DNA of 64,000 nucleotides from Ehretia macrophylla (taxonomy: Eukaryota; Streptophyta; Magnoliopsida; Boraginales; Ehretiaceae), in assembly GCA_037974665.1 (NCBI GenBank), contig CM075768.1:7589501-7653500 (forward strand), given 5' to 3'. This document shows positions 33,704 through 44,791 of this stretch, piece after piece. The first letter of the stretch is position 1. Each line of letters opens with the position of its first letter. Under the pieces are notes generated by a model. It saw nothing but the letters and a program-made list of their open reading frames with translations. It did not search any database and was not told where the DNA came from. A program made the position numbers and the translations under genes.

Positions 33704-36185
33704 TGTGACGCCCGAGATTTTTGTCATACATTCATTTACTGTTGCATCCATTATTTGCGCATTTTAATTCAGTGCTTTACTTGTTGTCTTTCTTAGTTAC
33801 TATTCATTCCGTTTTTCAACTGCATAATATTAATGAATTAACATTTTTATTAAATCATATTAATTATAGTAGGAATGAGAAAAATGTGCAATTGAGCTAG
33901 GAGCGATAGGAGCACTCGTTTAGAAAATGTTTTAGCAAACTAAGAAATAGTGTTACGTGACTTAACTTGGTATTTTAATTAGCTGGCATTCATTTTTCAC
34001 TTAGGGCTCGTTTTAAAGTCATCTACGCTCACTATAATAACCAGTTAAGTACCCCACTTGCCCCACCCCATTATATACTCAAAATAACATAACATAAGCT
34101 CTTAATACACAAAAGAAAAAAAAAGCTGAAAATAGCCAGCAGAACCCGACAGCCCTTCTCTTGCATTTGGGATATTTTTGCTTCATCAATTCCTTGATCC
34201 AAGCCAAGCCAAGTTGGATGCAAATAGTTTAGGGTGTTTTCTAGCCTCCCGTGAGCTCCTACGCGCATTGGTGAGGGATTTCATTGCTCTTTTTTCATTT
34301 TTTAAAATGTTACACTTTTCTTGATTTGTTAGAAATGCTATTGCAAAGCTTATCTATGATATTATACATTGTATATAAATGCTAAAGAACACATTTAAGC
34401 CCTTAGTTTGCATTTTAAACGGTAGGAATCGTTATTTTGAATTTATAAGGTGAATAGTGACAAATTTCTAGGGTTTTGTGTAATTATGCGTAATCGCTTG
34501 ATCCATTGCTTCTAATAGACGTAGGTGCTAATGAAGGTAGTCAAATAGCTCCGTGCTCTTGATTTGCTCAAAACTTGCATAAAACGTGAAATAGCCAACA
34601 TTTTAATAGGGGTTTCGGGGTTAATGCTAATCCGGGTGAATTTAACCTTCATATTTGGTAATCTTAGGCTACTTAGGTGCTATAGAAGCTTTACTAACCC
34701 TTGTTTGAAGCCCGGTTGATGTATGTGTAGTTCAAAGTTATAAGAGGAAAATTGGGGCTTTTGGGGTAATTGCAGGTAATTGAACATGTTTGAAGATTGT
34801 AAGGGTGCATTAAGGGTTAATTAGAAGATTGGTATAGCTCTCCTTTGAATTTGAAACATTAATTTTGATTTGGAAGGAAAATAGCTTGAATAACAAGGGG
34901 TTTAAGTGCAAATTAAATTGTTTTACACTTCTAAGACCATGGCATGACTCTTTGTGTGTTTAAATGCGGTTTCAAGTTGTTTTGATGCTTTTGGCTCAGT
35001 TCTATATGTATCTTGAATATGCCCCTTTGTAAAATTGCTTAATTGCTTGTATAAATTGCTTCTATTCTAACTACTTCGAGGTCAACCTACTTTGTTGATC
35101 CTCCTATGTGTTATTGCTTATATTATTGATATTGTCTTGCATTGTTTAGTGCATTTCATAGTGGTTGCACAACCATAGTGTCAGGGGCACATGTGTTGAA
35201 TATCGGCTGGGCGGCAGAGGGCTTGCCAATGGATATTCAAACTCCATGCCCTAGTCTCTCATTCGTCTGGTCCAGAGATTTCCAAGGGATGTTAGGTCGT
35301 AGGATTATCAGGGTACATCGAGAGTACACCCACTGGAGTGTTTGGGGTTATGTCGGCTTATCGTGATCGAGATCGTGGTTCGTGGATCGTGAATGAAGAT
35401 CAGGTGAAGAATTGGAGTATTGGGATTAAGTGAAATGTATCCTTTTTAATGTGTGATATTTGATCTTTAACATTCTTGAATGATTTCATTGCTATTAATG
35501 TTCAAATGTATTACTTGTTGCATTGCACGCCCCAGGAGACTTTATCCCTTCACTGGGCAACAGTGTTGCTCATACCTCGATATCATGTTTCAGGAAGTGC
35601 CGAGGGTGATCCCCAGCTAGTTGAGGTGGTAGTGGAAGAGGAAGAAGTGCAGGCCGAGCCTTTGCCCTAGTTGTTGTGTGTTTGTTGTCTGAGGTGGATG
35701 TGTTTTCTTGATGTTATTTGGGCACTTGTATTATTATATTATGATCTATTTTATGGCCTAGGGCTATGTATATGTGTTGTTGTTGCAAGTTACAGATAGT
35801 TGGTTGTAGTAGTAGATTCGGGAAACTATGGCTTGTAATAACTTACTTTCTACTTCTAGCTTCTTGCATGCTTGGGAGTGTATATTATGTTGTACGTTTG
35901 GTTTCAACTTCTAGGAGTATTTCAATGTTATCATCGAATGGCATGATAAACGGTTTTATGAAGAAGTTAAGTTAGATGCATGCCTGTGTGAATTTGAACT
36001 ATTGTTTGCCTCAAGGCTCAGATGGCCTTGAACTTTTAAACTTTAGTTATAAAAGTTTGTCTTAGTATATTGTGGCTATTTTGAGCATTTATAGGTTTCC
36101 AGAACGTTCGCGGTACAGAGGAGACTCTGTCCGTTTATCAAGTCCAGACTTAACCTTTACCGTGGGGTTAGGTCGGGGCATTACA
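33704..36185 (+). repeat. 5' LTR of the chromovirus
   Basis: TGTGACGCCC...GGGGCATTACA. TATA box TTATATACTC at 34071-34080; donor-like GTGAGGG at 34271; hairpin GTCAAC-CTACTTT-GTTGAT (one G-U, plus outer G-C) at 35080-35100; GC-rich module 35158-35350 with GGTTG/CAACC inverted repeat; GTATCCTTTTT near 35438; TTGCATTGCACG near 35518; hairpin GGGCAAC/GTTGCTC at 35555-35571; acceptor-like CATGTTTCAG ending 35593. Confidence 0.93.
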
Positions 36186-36191
36186 TTTAGG

Positions 36192-36203
36192 TGGTATCAG
36201 AGC
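36192..36203 (+). other. Primer binding site (initiator tRNA-Met)
   Basis: TGGTATCAGAGC, six bases after the LTR end: a perfect match to the usual plant tRNA-Met primer site. Confidence 0.95.
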
Positions 36204-36540
36204 TTATAGATTGCATGAAGCTAGGTTAAATTTCTCGGTCTGTGGGTAGAGGTCTGTTATGTGATTTTATGATTGCATGAATTTGTAGTTCTTTAATTTG
36301 CCTAAGTGAAATTTGAATTGGAAATGAACATGCTAGTATGACAATGGAATGCAAAAGGTCTTTAAGAGTTAATGTTTGAAAGTGAAAAGTCTAGAATGTC
36401 AAGTATGATTAAGTGACTATGAATTTCTTGTATGTGAACATTCTTCTAATGTAAAATGTGACTTATGTGGATTCATTTGAACTTCTTCTTATGTGCTTTA
36501 CCTGCAATTTATGTAAATGCCTATCATAATACTTTGCATT

Positions 36541-37740
36541 CTAGTTGTTGGAGATGAGGAGAAGGGTAGACCGGGGAGAGAGCCAGAAGGAGCTCCTAGG
36601 TAGGATGTACCGGGAGAAGGTGAAGGTGTAGCAGATAATGCACCACTGCAGGGACCAAAACCCAGCACTACACAGATTCTGGCTACTATGGCTATTGCTA
36701 TGAATACCATTGCCCAGTTCGTAACTCAGCACGGTCAGATAGGGGCCGCCAGAGGTAATCAGGCTGCTAGAGCCGAGGGTAGTGGTACTGCTAGAGTTAA
36801 TTTGTATGACATATTTTTACATCACGGGCCCTACAGCTTCTTTGGAGAACCTGATGATATGAAGGCTGAATTGTGGTTGAGAAAGTTTGAAAGGGTGGCT
36901 GCAATTCTCAAGTGCAGTGGTGAGAGGAAAATTACCTATGCCACATTTCTTTTGGAGGGTGACGCCGAGGAATGGTAGCGTACTATTAATGAGAAATGGG
37001 AAACCGAGAGAGTTCAACATTCGTGGGCTGACTTCGTCCGTGACTTCCGAAATAAATATATATCAGTGGTTGCCCGTGAGAGACGTCAAGCAGAGTTCAT
37101 AGCTTTGAAGCAGGGGAATATGACAGTAGATCAATATAAGACTGCTTTTACTAGGCTTTCCCATTATGTGCCGGCTTTGGTACAACCAGAGGACATGAAA
37201 ATGCAGAGATTCATTATGGGATTGAAAAATGATATTATGCTAAATCTGTCCGCGAATGATTACCCTAACTATGCTGTAGTGGTCAGAGCCGCCTCGAGGC
37301 ATGAAAAACGCAAGGCAGACGTGTTGGCAGAGACTAGTCAATCGAGTAAGTAGCAGTTCCAGTCTCAGAGCCAGAGGTACCAGAGGCAGACTATTCTAGT
37401 TGGGCAGAGTCCATAGCCGAGGCAGACACAGAGTTATACAGGGCCTGTTCAGACTCAGTCGCGACCAGCTCAGAGTCAGAGTCAGGCGCAGACCCGATCA
37501 GTAGTGGTTCGTTCTCAGCAAGGTAGTTCAGCTACCTCTTCTTACAAAGCTCCTATGGGAGGCACTGTTGCAAGACGTCACCAGTAGTGCAGCTTCTGTC
37601 AACGCCATGGTCATACAGAGGAGAATTATTGGAAGAGATTGGGTCGATGTACCAGATGTGGCAGTGATCAACACAAGGTTAGAGACTGCCAGAAATTCAA
37701 GAATACTAGGGGTCAGACATCTGGTCAGGGCAATCAAACC
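36541..37740 (+). pseudogene. Chromovirus gag with zinc knuckle
   Basis: Reading from about 36688 in one frame, capsid motifs are recognisable (AELWLRKFERVAAIL, LLEGDAEEW, WADFVRDF, GNMTVDQYKTAFTRL). They are followed by a Gln/Ser-rich linker and CCHC zinc-knuckle motifs, one intact as CTRCGSDQHKVRDC near 37655-37695. Four TAG stops interrupt this frame (36976, 37351, 37414, 37585) with no frameshift. The product would coat element RNA in a virus-like particle; this copy cannot make it. Confidence 0.9.
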
Positions 37741-40700
37741 AGGGTGTTAGCTACGACACCAGTACTACAGGGTCAGGCCCAAGTATTTGCCTTAGATGCA
37801 AAGGAACTTCCAGATACGACCGCTGTAGTAGAAGGTACTTTTCTTCTTAATGATCAATCGGTTAAAGTTTTAACTGATTCTGAGGCTTCGCATTCATTTA
37901 TTACACCCATATGTGCACAAAATGCTAAGTTGAAAATGATAAACTGTTGCATGATATTGTGGTTTATACACCTATGGGGCCGAAGTTTGTCACCAAATCT
38001 ATTTGCAAGGCATGTAATATCTTTATTCAATGTCGTGTAATTCCTGCCGATTTAATTATTCTACCTTTCCGTGACTTTGAAATTATATTGGGGATGGACT
38101 GGTTAGGTAAATATTATGCTCAACTTGATTGTAGAAAGAAGATTGTGAAACTAAAAATGTCCGACCAGCCTGTACTTGAAATAGTTGGTAGTAGAAAATC
38201 TACGGGAACTCCTATTATATCTTCTATTAAAGCATCAAAAATGTTAGGTAAGGGTTGTGAGGCTTACTTTGCTTATTTGATTAATCAACCTTGTGATCAA
38301 TTGAAACTGAATGATGTGCCTATCGTGAGAGAGTTTCCGGGGGTGTTTCTAGAGGAATTACCTGGTTTACCACCTAATAGAGAGATAGAGTTTGTGATCG
38401 ACTTATTAGTATGGGCTATGCCTATCTCTAGGACTCCGTACAGAATGGCTCCACCTGAGTTGCAAGAATTAAAAATTCAATTGCAGGGTTTACTTGAGAA
38501 GGGATTCATTTAGCCGAGTTCTTCACCTTGGGGTGCACCGGTCTTGTTTGTTAAAAAGAAACACGGATCTCTTCATTTATGCATTAATTAACGGGCTCTT
38601 AATCAGATAACTATCAAAAACAAATATCCATTGCCTTTGATTGAGGAGTTATTTGATCAGCTGCAAGGTGCCAGTGTATTTTCTAAATTCGATCTAAGGC
38701 AGGGCTATTATCAGTTAAGGATTAAGTCTGATGATGTTCCCAAAATTGCTTTCAGAACTCAGTATGGTCATTATGAGTTTGTTGTTTTACCATTTAGGTT
38801 AACTAATGTTCCTACCGCATTTATGGATTTGATGCAGAGAGTATTCCACCCATATCTGGATCAGTTTGTGGTTATTTTCAATGATGATATCCTTGTATAT
38901 TCTAAATCTAAGGCTGAACATGAACAACATCTCAGGATTGTACTGCAGACTCTTCAAGAGCATAAACTGTTTGCAAAATTCAGTAAGTGTGAGTTCTGGT
39001 TAATCCAAGTTACTTTTCTGGGTCACATTATTTCTCAGGATGGAATTTCTGTTGATCCAGCAAGATTGAGGTTGTCATGGCATGGAAACGGCCGGAGACT
39101 GTTACAAAAATTCGTAGCTTTCTAGCCTTAGCGGGTTATTACAGAAGGTTTGTCAAGGATTTCTCTAAAATTACTGGACCATTGACTCAACTCACTTGGA
39201 AGAAGACTGTATTTGACTGGAATGAGAAGTGTGAGGCTAGCTTCCAAGAATTGAAGAAGAGATGAACCACAGCTCCTATTCTTGTTCTACCTGAGGGTAC
39301 CGATAATCTGGTAATCTATAGTGATGCTTCTAAGGAAGGTTTGGGTTGTGTGTTGATGCAGAATGGAAAAGTTATTGTCTATGCTTCCAGAAAATTGAAA
39401 CCTTATGAACTTAATTACCTGACGCATGATCTTGAGCTTGCAACTATCATCTTTGCATTAAAGAAATGGCGTCACTATCTTTGGGGTAATAAATTTGAAA
39501 TCTTTACTAATCACAAGAGTCTGAAATATCTTTTTTCTCAGAAAGAGTTGAATATGAGGCAGAGGCGTTGGTTGGAGTTGCTTGAGGATTATAATTGTAC
39601 TATCAATTATCTGCCAGGTAAGGCTAATATTGTCGCTGATGCTTTAAGCCGAAAGGCTACAGTTGCTAGTTAATCATCAAAAATTGGGAGTTCATGAAGG
39701 AATTATGTTTATGGAGGGCCAACACTTCAGATTCTGGTATTCAATTTGCAAGTTTACATATTCAATCTCTTTTATTATCCAGGATTAGAGAGGCTCAGCA
39801 GGCTGACCTACAATTGATGGAAATCTTAGAGAAATCGAAAGGGGGAGAGTTAGATTTCAAATTATATGATGATGGTCTTCTTAAATTCAAAGGCAAGATT
39901 TGTATTCCTTTTGAGCCAACTTTAAAGAAAGAAATTCTTGCAGAGGCTCATAATTCTAAATATATTATCCATCCAGGCAGTACTAAGATGTACAGAGATC
40001 TGAAACAGAACTACTGGTGGAACAACATGAAAAAAGAGATTGCTGACTATGTTACTAAATGTCTTACATGTTAGAAAGTTAAAGCTGAACATTAGAGACC
40101 GGTAGGGTTGTTGCAGCCGTTGGCCATTCCTGTTTGGAAATGGGACCACATTACCATGGATTTCATGTCAAATTTATCACGGTCTTCGAGAGGTCATGAT
40201 TCAGTCTGGGTTGTTGTGGATAGATTAACCAAAACCTCTCATTTTATTGCTACAAAGAAAACTGAATATCTTGACAAGTTGGTTGAAATTTATGTGGAGA
40301 ATATTGTTAGACTTCGTGGGATTCCCAAGAGTATTGTGTCAGACAGAGATCCCAGATTCACATCTCAGTTCTGGTAGAAGATTCAGAAAGCTTTGGGCAC
40401 GACATTGACTTTCAGTACTTCTTATCATCCTCAAACTGATGGACAATCTGAAAGAACTATCTTAATACTTGAGGATATGCTTCGAGCGTGCATTCTGGAC
40501 TTCGGTAAGAGTTGGGAGAAGTACTTACCTCTTGCAGAATTTGCTTATAACAACAATTATCAAGCTACTATCGGTATGGCACCGTATGAAGCTTTGTATA
40601 GGCGTAAATGCAGATCTCCTTTATATTGGGATGAAGTTGGAGAGTTGAAATCTATTGATCCTACTCTATTGCCAGAGATGAACAGAACGATTGATAATGT

Positions 40701-41215
40701 TCAGCTTATCAGAAAAAGAATGCTTACAGCATAGAGTCGGCAAGAGAGTTATTCAGACAGACCGCGTCGTGATCTGAAATTTATCGTAGGGGATCGGGTA
40801 TTTCTGAAAATTTCTCCTTGCAAGGGCTTGATTCGGCATGTTAAGGGAGGTAAACTCAGTCCTCGTTATGTGGGACCATTTGAAGTAATTAAAACTATTG
40901 GTGAATTGGCTTATCGACTAGCTTTGCCTCCAAGCCTGGGTAGAATTCATGATGTCTTCCATGTTTCTATGCTTCGGAAGTATCAGCCAGATCCTTCTCA
41001 TGTTCTTGAGCCCGAGCCATTAGAGATCAGTGAAACTTTGACCTACACGGAGAAATCTCTTCGAATTGTTGATTGAAAAGTTCAGGAGTTGAGAACTAAA
41101 AGCATTCCGATGGTTAAAGTTCTGTGAGATCATCATGGGTTGGAGGATGCTACCTGGGAGAGAGAGGATCTGATGCGAGATCGATATCCAGAGTTATTCA
41201 CTGAATCATGTAAGA
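37741..41215 (+). pseudogene. Chromovirus pol: protease, RT, RNase H, integrase, chromodomain-like tail
   Basis: Protease: the active-site region reads LTDSEASHSFI, with Glu where the family has Gly. RT (about 38400-39070) has [13 protein letters not shown] and NDDILVYS, keeping the DD pair. RNase H (about 39300-39670) has Asn at FTNHKSLKY where the catalytic Asp is usual. Integrase (about 39700-40740) keeps an HX..C zinc region and D, D, E residues (VVVDRLTK, VSDRDPRF, DGQSERT). The tail near 41080-41160 resembles a degenerate chromodomain. Nonsense codons are at 38511, 38589, 39263, 40072, 40093, 40375, 40732, 41074 and 41125; frameshifts are near 37940, 39066 and 39672. Confidence 0.93.
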
Positions 41216-41250
41216 ATTGCGTGGACGCAATTAGTTTAAGGGGGAGAGGA
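41215..41250 (+). other. Pre-PPT hairpin and polypurine tract
   Basis: AATTGCG/CGCAATT with a TGGA loop (41215-41232), then TAAGGGGGAGAGGA abutting the 3' LTR. The same arrangement occurs in both non-autonomous elements. Confidence 0.85.
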
Positions 41251-44200
41251 TGTGACGCCCGAGATTTTTGCCATACATTCATTTACTATTGCATCCATTA
41301 TTTGCGCATTTTAATTTTGTGCTTTACTTGTTGTCTTTCTTAGTTACTATTCATTCTGTTTTTCAACTACATAATATTAATGAATTAACATTTTTATTAA
41401 ATCATATTAATTATAGTAGGAATGAGAAAAATGTGCAATTGAGCTAGGAGCGATAGGAGCACTCGTTTAGAAAATGTTTTAGCAAACTAAGGAATAGTGT
41501 TACGTGACTTAACTTGGTATTTTAATTAGCTGGCATTCATTGTTCACTTAGGGCTTATTTTAAAGCCATCTACACTCACTTTAATAACCACTTATGCACC
41601 CTACTTGGCCCCATCCCATTATATACTCAAAATAACATAACATAAGCTCTTAATACACAAAAGAAAAAAAAAGCTGAAAATAGCCAGCAGAACCCGACAG
41701 CCCTTCTCTTGCATTTGGGAGATTTTTGCTTCATCAATTCCTCAATCCAAGCCAAGCCAAGTTAGATGCAAGTAGTTTAGGGTGTTTGCTAACCTCCTGT
41801 GAGCTCCTACACACATTGGTGAAAGATTTCATGGCTCTTTTTGTATTTTTAAAAATGTTACACTTTTCTTGATTTGTTAGAAATGCTATCAAATGTTAAT
41901 GTAAAGCTTATCTATGCTATTATACATTGTATATAAATGATAGAGAACACATTTAAGCCTTTAGTTCGCATTTTAAACGGTAGGAATTGTTATTTTGAAT
42001 TTATAAGGTGAATAGTGAAAAATTTCTAGGGTTTTGTGTAATTATGCGTAATCGCTTGATCCATTGCTTCTAATAGATGCCTTAGGTGCTAATGAAGGTA
42101 GTCAAATAGCCCCGTGCTCTTGATTTGCTCAAAACTTGCATAAAATGTGAAATAGCCAACATTTTAATAGGAGTTTCGGGGTTAATGCTAATCCGGGTGA
42201 ATTTGACCTTCATATTTGGTAATCTTAGGCTACTTAGGTGCTATAGAAGCTTTGCTAACCCTTGTTTGAAGCCGGTTGATGTATGTGTAGTTCAAAGCTA
42301 TAAGAGGAAAATTGGGGCTTTTGGGATAATTGCGGGTAATTGAACATGTTTGAAGATTGTAAGGGTGCATTAAGGGTTAATTAGAAGATTGGTATAGCTC
42401 TCCTTTGAATTTGAAACATTAATTTTGATTTGGAAGGAAAATAGCTTGAATAACAAGGGGTTTAAGTGCAAATTAAATTGTTTTACACTTCTAAGACCAT
42501 GGCATGACTCTTTGTGTGTTTAAATGCGGTTTCAAGTTGTTTTGGAGCTTTTGGTTCAATTCTATGTGTATCTTGAATATGCCTTTGTAAAACTGTTTAA
42601 TTGCTTGTATAAATTGCTTCTATTCTAACTGCTTCGAGGTCAACCTACTTTGTTGATTCTCCTATATGTTATTGCTTATATTGTTGATATTGTCTTGCCA
42701 TTGTTAAATGCATTACATAGTGGTCGCGCAACCATAGTGTCAGGAGCGGATGTGTTGAATATCGGCTGGGCGGCAGAGGGCTTGCCAATGGATATTCGAA
42801 CTCTGTGCCCTAGTCCCTCATTCGCCTGGTCCGGAGATTGCCAGGAGATGTTGGATCGTATGATTATCGGGGTACATCTGGAGTACACCCACTAGAGTGT
42901 TTGGGGTTATGCCGCCTTATCGTGATCAAATTCGTGGTTCGTGATTCGTGGATTGTGAATGAAGATCAAGTGAAGAATTGGAGTGTTGGGGTTAAGTGAA
43001 ATGTATCCTTTTTAATGTGTGATATTTGATCTTTAACATTCTTGAATGGTTTCATTGCTATTAATGTTCAAACGTATTACTTGTTGCATTGCACGCCTCG
43101 GGAGACTTTATTAGGGATGGCAACGGGTCGATTATCCGCGATTTTTGGCAAAATCAAAACCGAAACTGTTTAACAAACCGAAAATCGAAACCGAAACCAA
43201 AAACCGACGAGTTTAAAAAATTCATATTCAAAACTACAACCGACGGGTTTTTAAAAACCCATGGATAACCGAAATCGAAACCGATTATTTAAAAACAATA
43301 AATTTAAATAAAAAAGGTCCAAATTTATGAAAAAAATATTAATTTAAATGTAAAAAAAATCTAAAAATAATAATAAATCACAATCTATACATATTAAATA
43401 ATAAAATTAAAGAAATATATATACTGAGAAATAAGAACTAATATAAAACATCAAACACCACATATATTACTTGCGAAATTCATATCTTAGATTGCAAAAC
43501 AACTAAACTACAATACACTGAGAAATAAGAACTAAGATAAAATCACTGATTTAAAACCCTTGCTTTAAAATATAGTATTTTACTAGTATTCTAAAAAACA
43601 ACTAATTAAATAAAACTAAAATAAATTCACTGATTTATTCACCAAATAAAAATAAATAAATAAAATAACTCTAGCCTACTGCATAGCATACTTCTTGATT
43701 ATCTTGTGGCGAAGATCATCGGAGAGAGAAGTAGAGTGAGGTTGATAGGATAGAGGAAGGGAAGTAGGAGTCGATGAGGTCGGGAGAAGCAGGGAATTAA
43801 GATAGTGGAATGAGGTGAAGTGAAGGAGTGAGCTGTAACCAACAAACAAAAAAAGTAGCAGCAGCAATTTTACTTTTTTTATTAAATAAATACAAATTTA
43901 CTAACATACCCTCAAATATATTATTTTAGTATATATATATATATATATAATAAAATAATATATTACTAATCGGGTTTCGGTTTTCAATTTTTTTAATATC
44001 AAAAACCAAAACCTATCGGTTTATCCGCCGGTTTTGCTTTATAAAATCCAAAACCTAACGGTTTCTCCATCGGTTTTCATTATCAGTTTTTTATCAAGCG
44101 GTTATCCATCAGTTTCGAGTACAATGGGTACCCGTTGTCATCTCTATCTCTCACTGGGCAACACTGTTGCTCATACCTCGATATCATGTTTCAGGAAGTG

Positions 44201-44786
44201 CTGATGGTGATCCCCAGCTAGATGAGGTAGTAGTGGAAGAGGAAGAAGTGCAGGCCGAGCCTTTGCCCTAGTTGCTGTGTGTTTATTGTCTGAGGTGGGT
44301 GTGCTTTCTTGATGTTATTTGGGCACTTGTATTATTATATTATGATCTATTTTGTGGCCTAGGGCTATGTATATGTGTTGTTGTTGCAAGTTACATATAG
44401 TTGGTTGTAGTAGTAGATTCGGGAAACTATGGCTTGTAATAACTTATGTTCTACTTCTAGCTTCTTGCATGCTTGGGAGTGTATATTCTATTGAACGTTT
44501 GGTTTCAACTTCTAGGAGTGTTTCAATGTTATCATCGAATGGCATGATAAACAGTTTTATGAATAAGTTAAGTTGGTTGCATACTTGTGTGATTTTGAAC
44601 TGTTGCATGCTTCAAGGCTCGGATGGCCTTGAACCTTTAAACTTTAGTTATAAAAGCTTGTCTTAGTATATTGTGGCTATTTTGAGCATTTACAGGTTTC
44701 CAGAATGTTCGCGGTACAGAGGAGACTCTGTCCGTTTATCAGGTCCAGACTTAACCTTTAGCGTGGGGTTGGGTCGGGGCATTACA
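41251..44786 (+). repeat. 3' LTR of the chromovirus, enlarged by a DNA transposon
   Basis: Matches the 5' LTR over its whole length apart from the insert at 43112-44146. The donor-like site has decayed to GTGAAAG here; the acceptor-like CATGTTTCAG ends at 44194. Confidence 0.93.
43112..44146. mobile_element. 1.03-kb TIR element inside the 3' LTR (hAT-like termini)
   Basis: Absent from the 5' LTR at the matching site, so its limits are exact to a few bases. Termini TAGGGATGGCAACGGGT and, inverted, TAGAGATGACAACGGGT form a 17-bp imperfect TIR. Subterminal sequence is packed with ACCGAAAC / GTTTCGGT-type motifs in opposite orientations. The middle is AT-rich with a TA microsatellite (about 43930-43949) and no transposase. 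I see no clear 8-bp duplication, so the hAT assignment rests on the termini only. Confidence 0.75.
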
Positions 44787-44791
44787 CTAGG

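Larger units (their letters stand above)
33704..44786 (+). mobile_element. Full-length Ty3/gypsy chromovirus (11 kb), decayed, TSD ctagg
   Basis: 5' LTR 33704-36185 (2482 bp), primer site 36192-36203, gag-pol 36541-41215, PPT 41238-41250 and 3' LTR 41251-44786 are all present. The 5-bp duplication ctagg is at 33699-33703 and 44787-44791. The domain order gag, protease, reverse transcriptase, RNase H, integrase with a C-terminal chromodomain-like tail, together with long LTRs, indicates a Tekay/Del-like chromovirus. Coding is destroyed by 13 nonsense codons and at least 3 frameshifts. In the first ~135 bp the two LTRs differ at about 6 sites, so the insertion is not recent. The 3' LTR carries a 1 kb DNA transposon insert. 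Confidence 0.95.

Noticed and set aside
43930-43949. TA dinucleotide run as a possible origin or regulatory site
   Set aside because: Ordinary AT microsatellite inside a DNA transposon.
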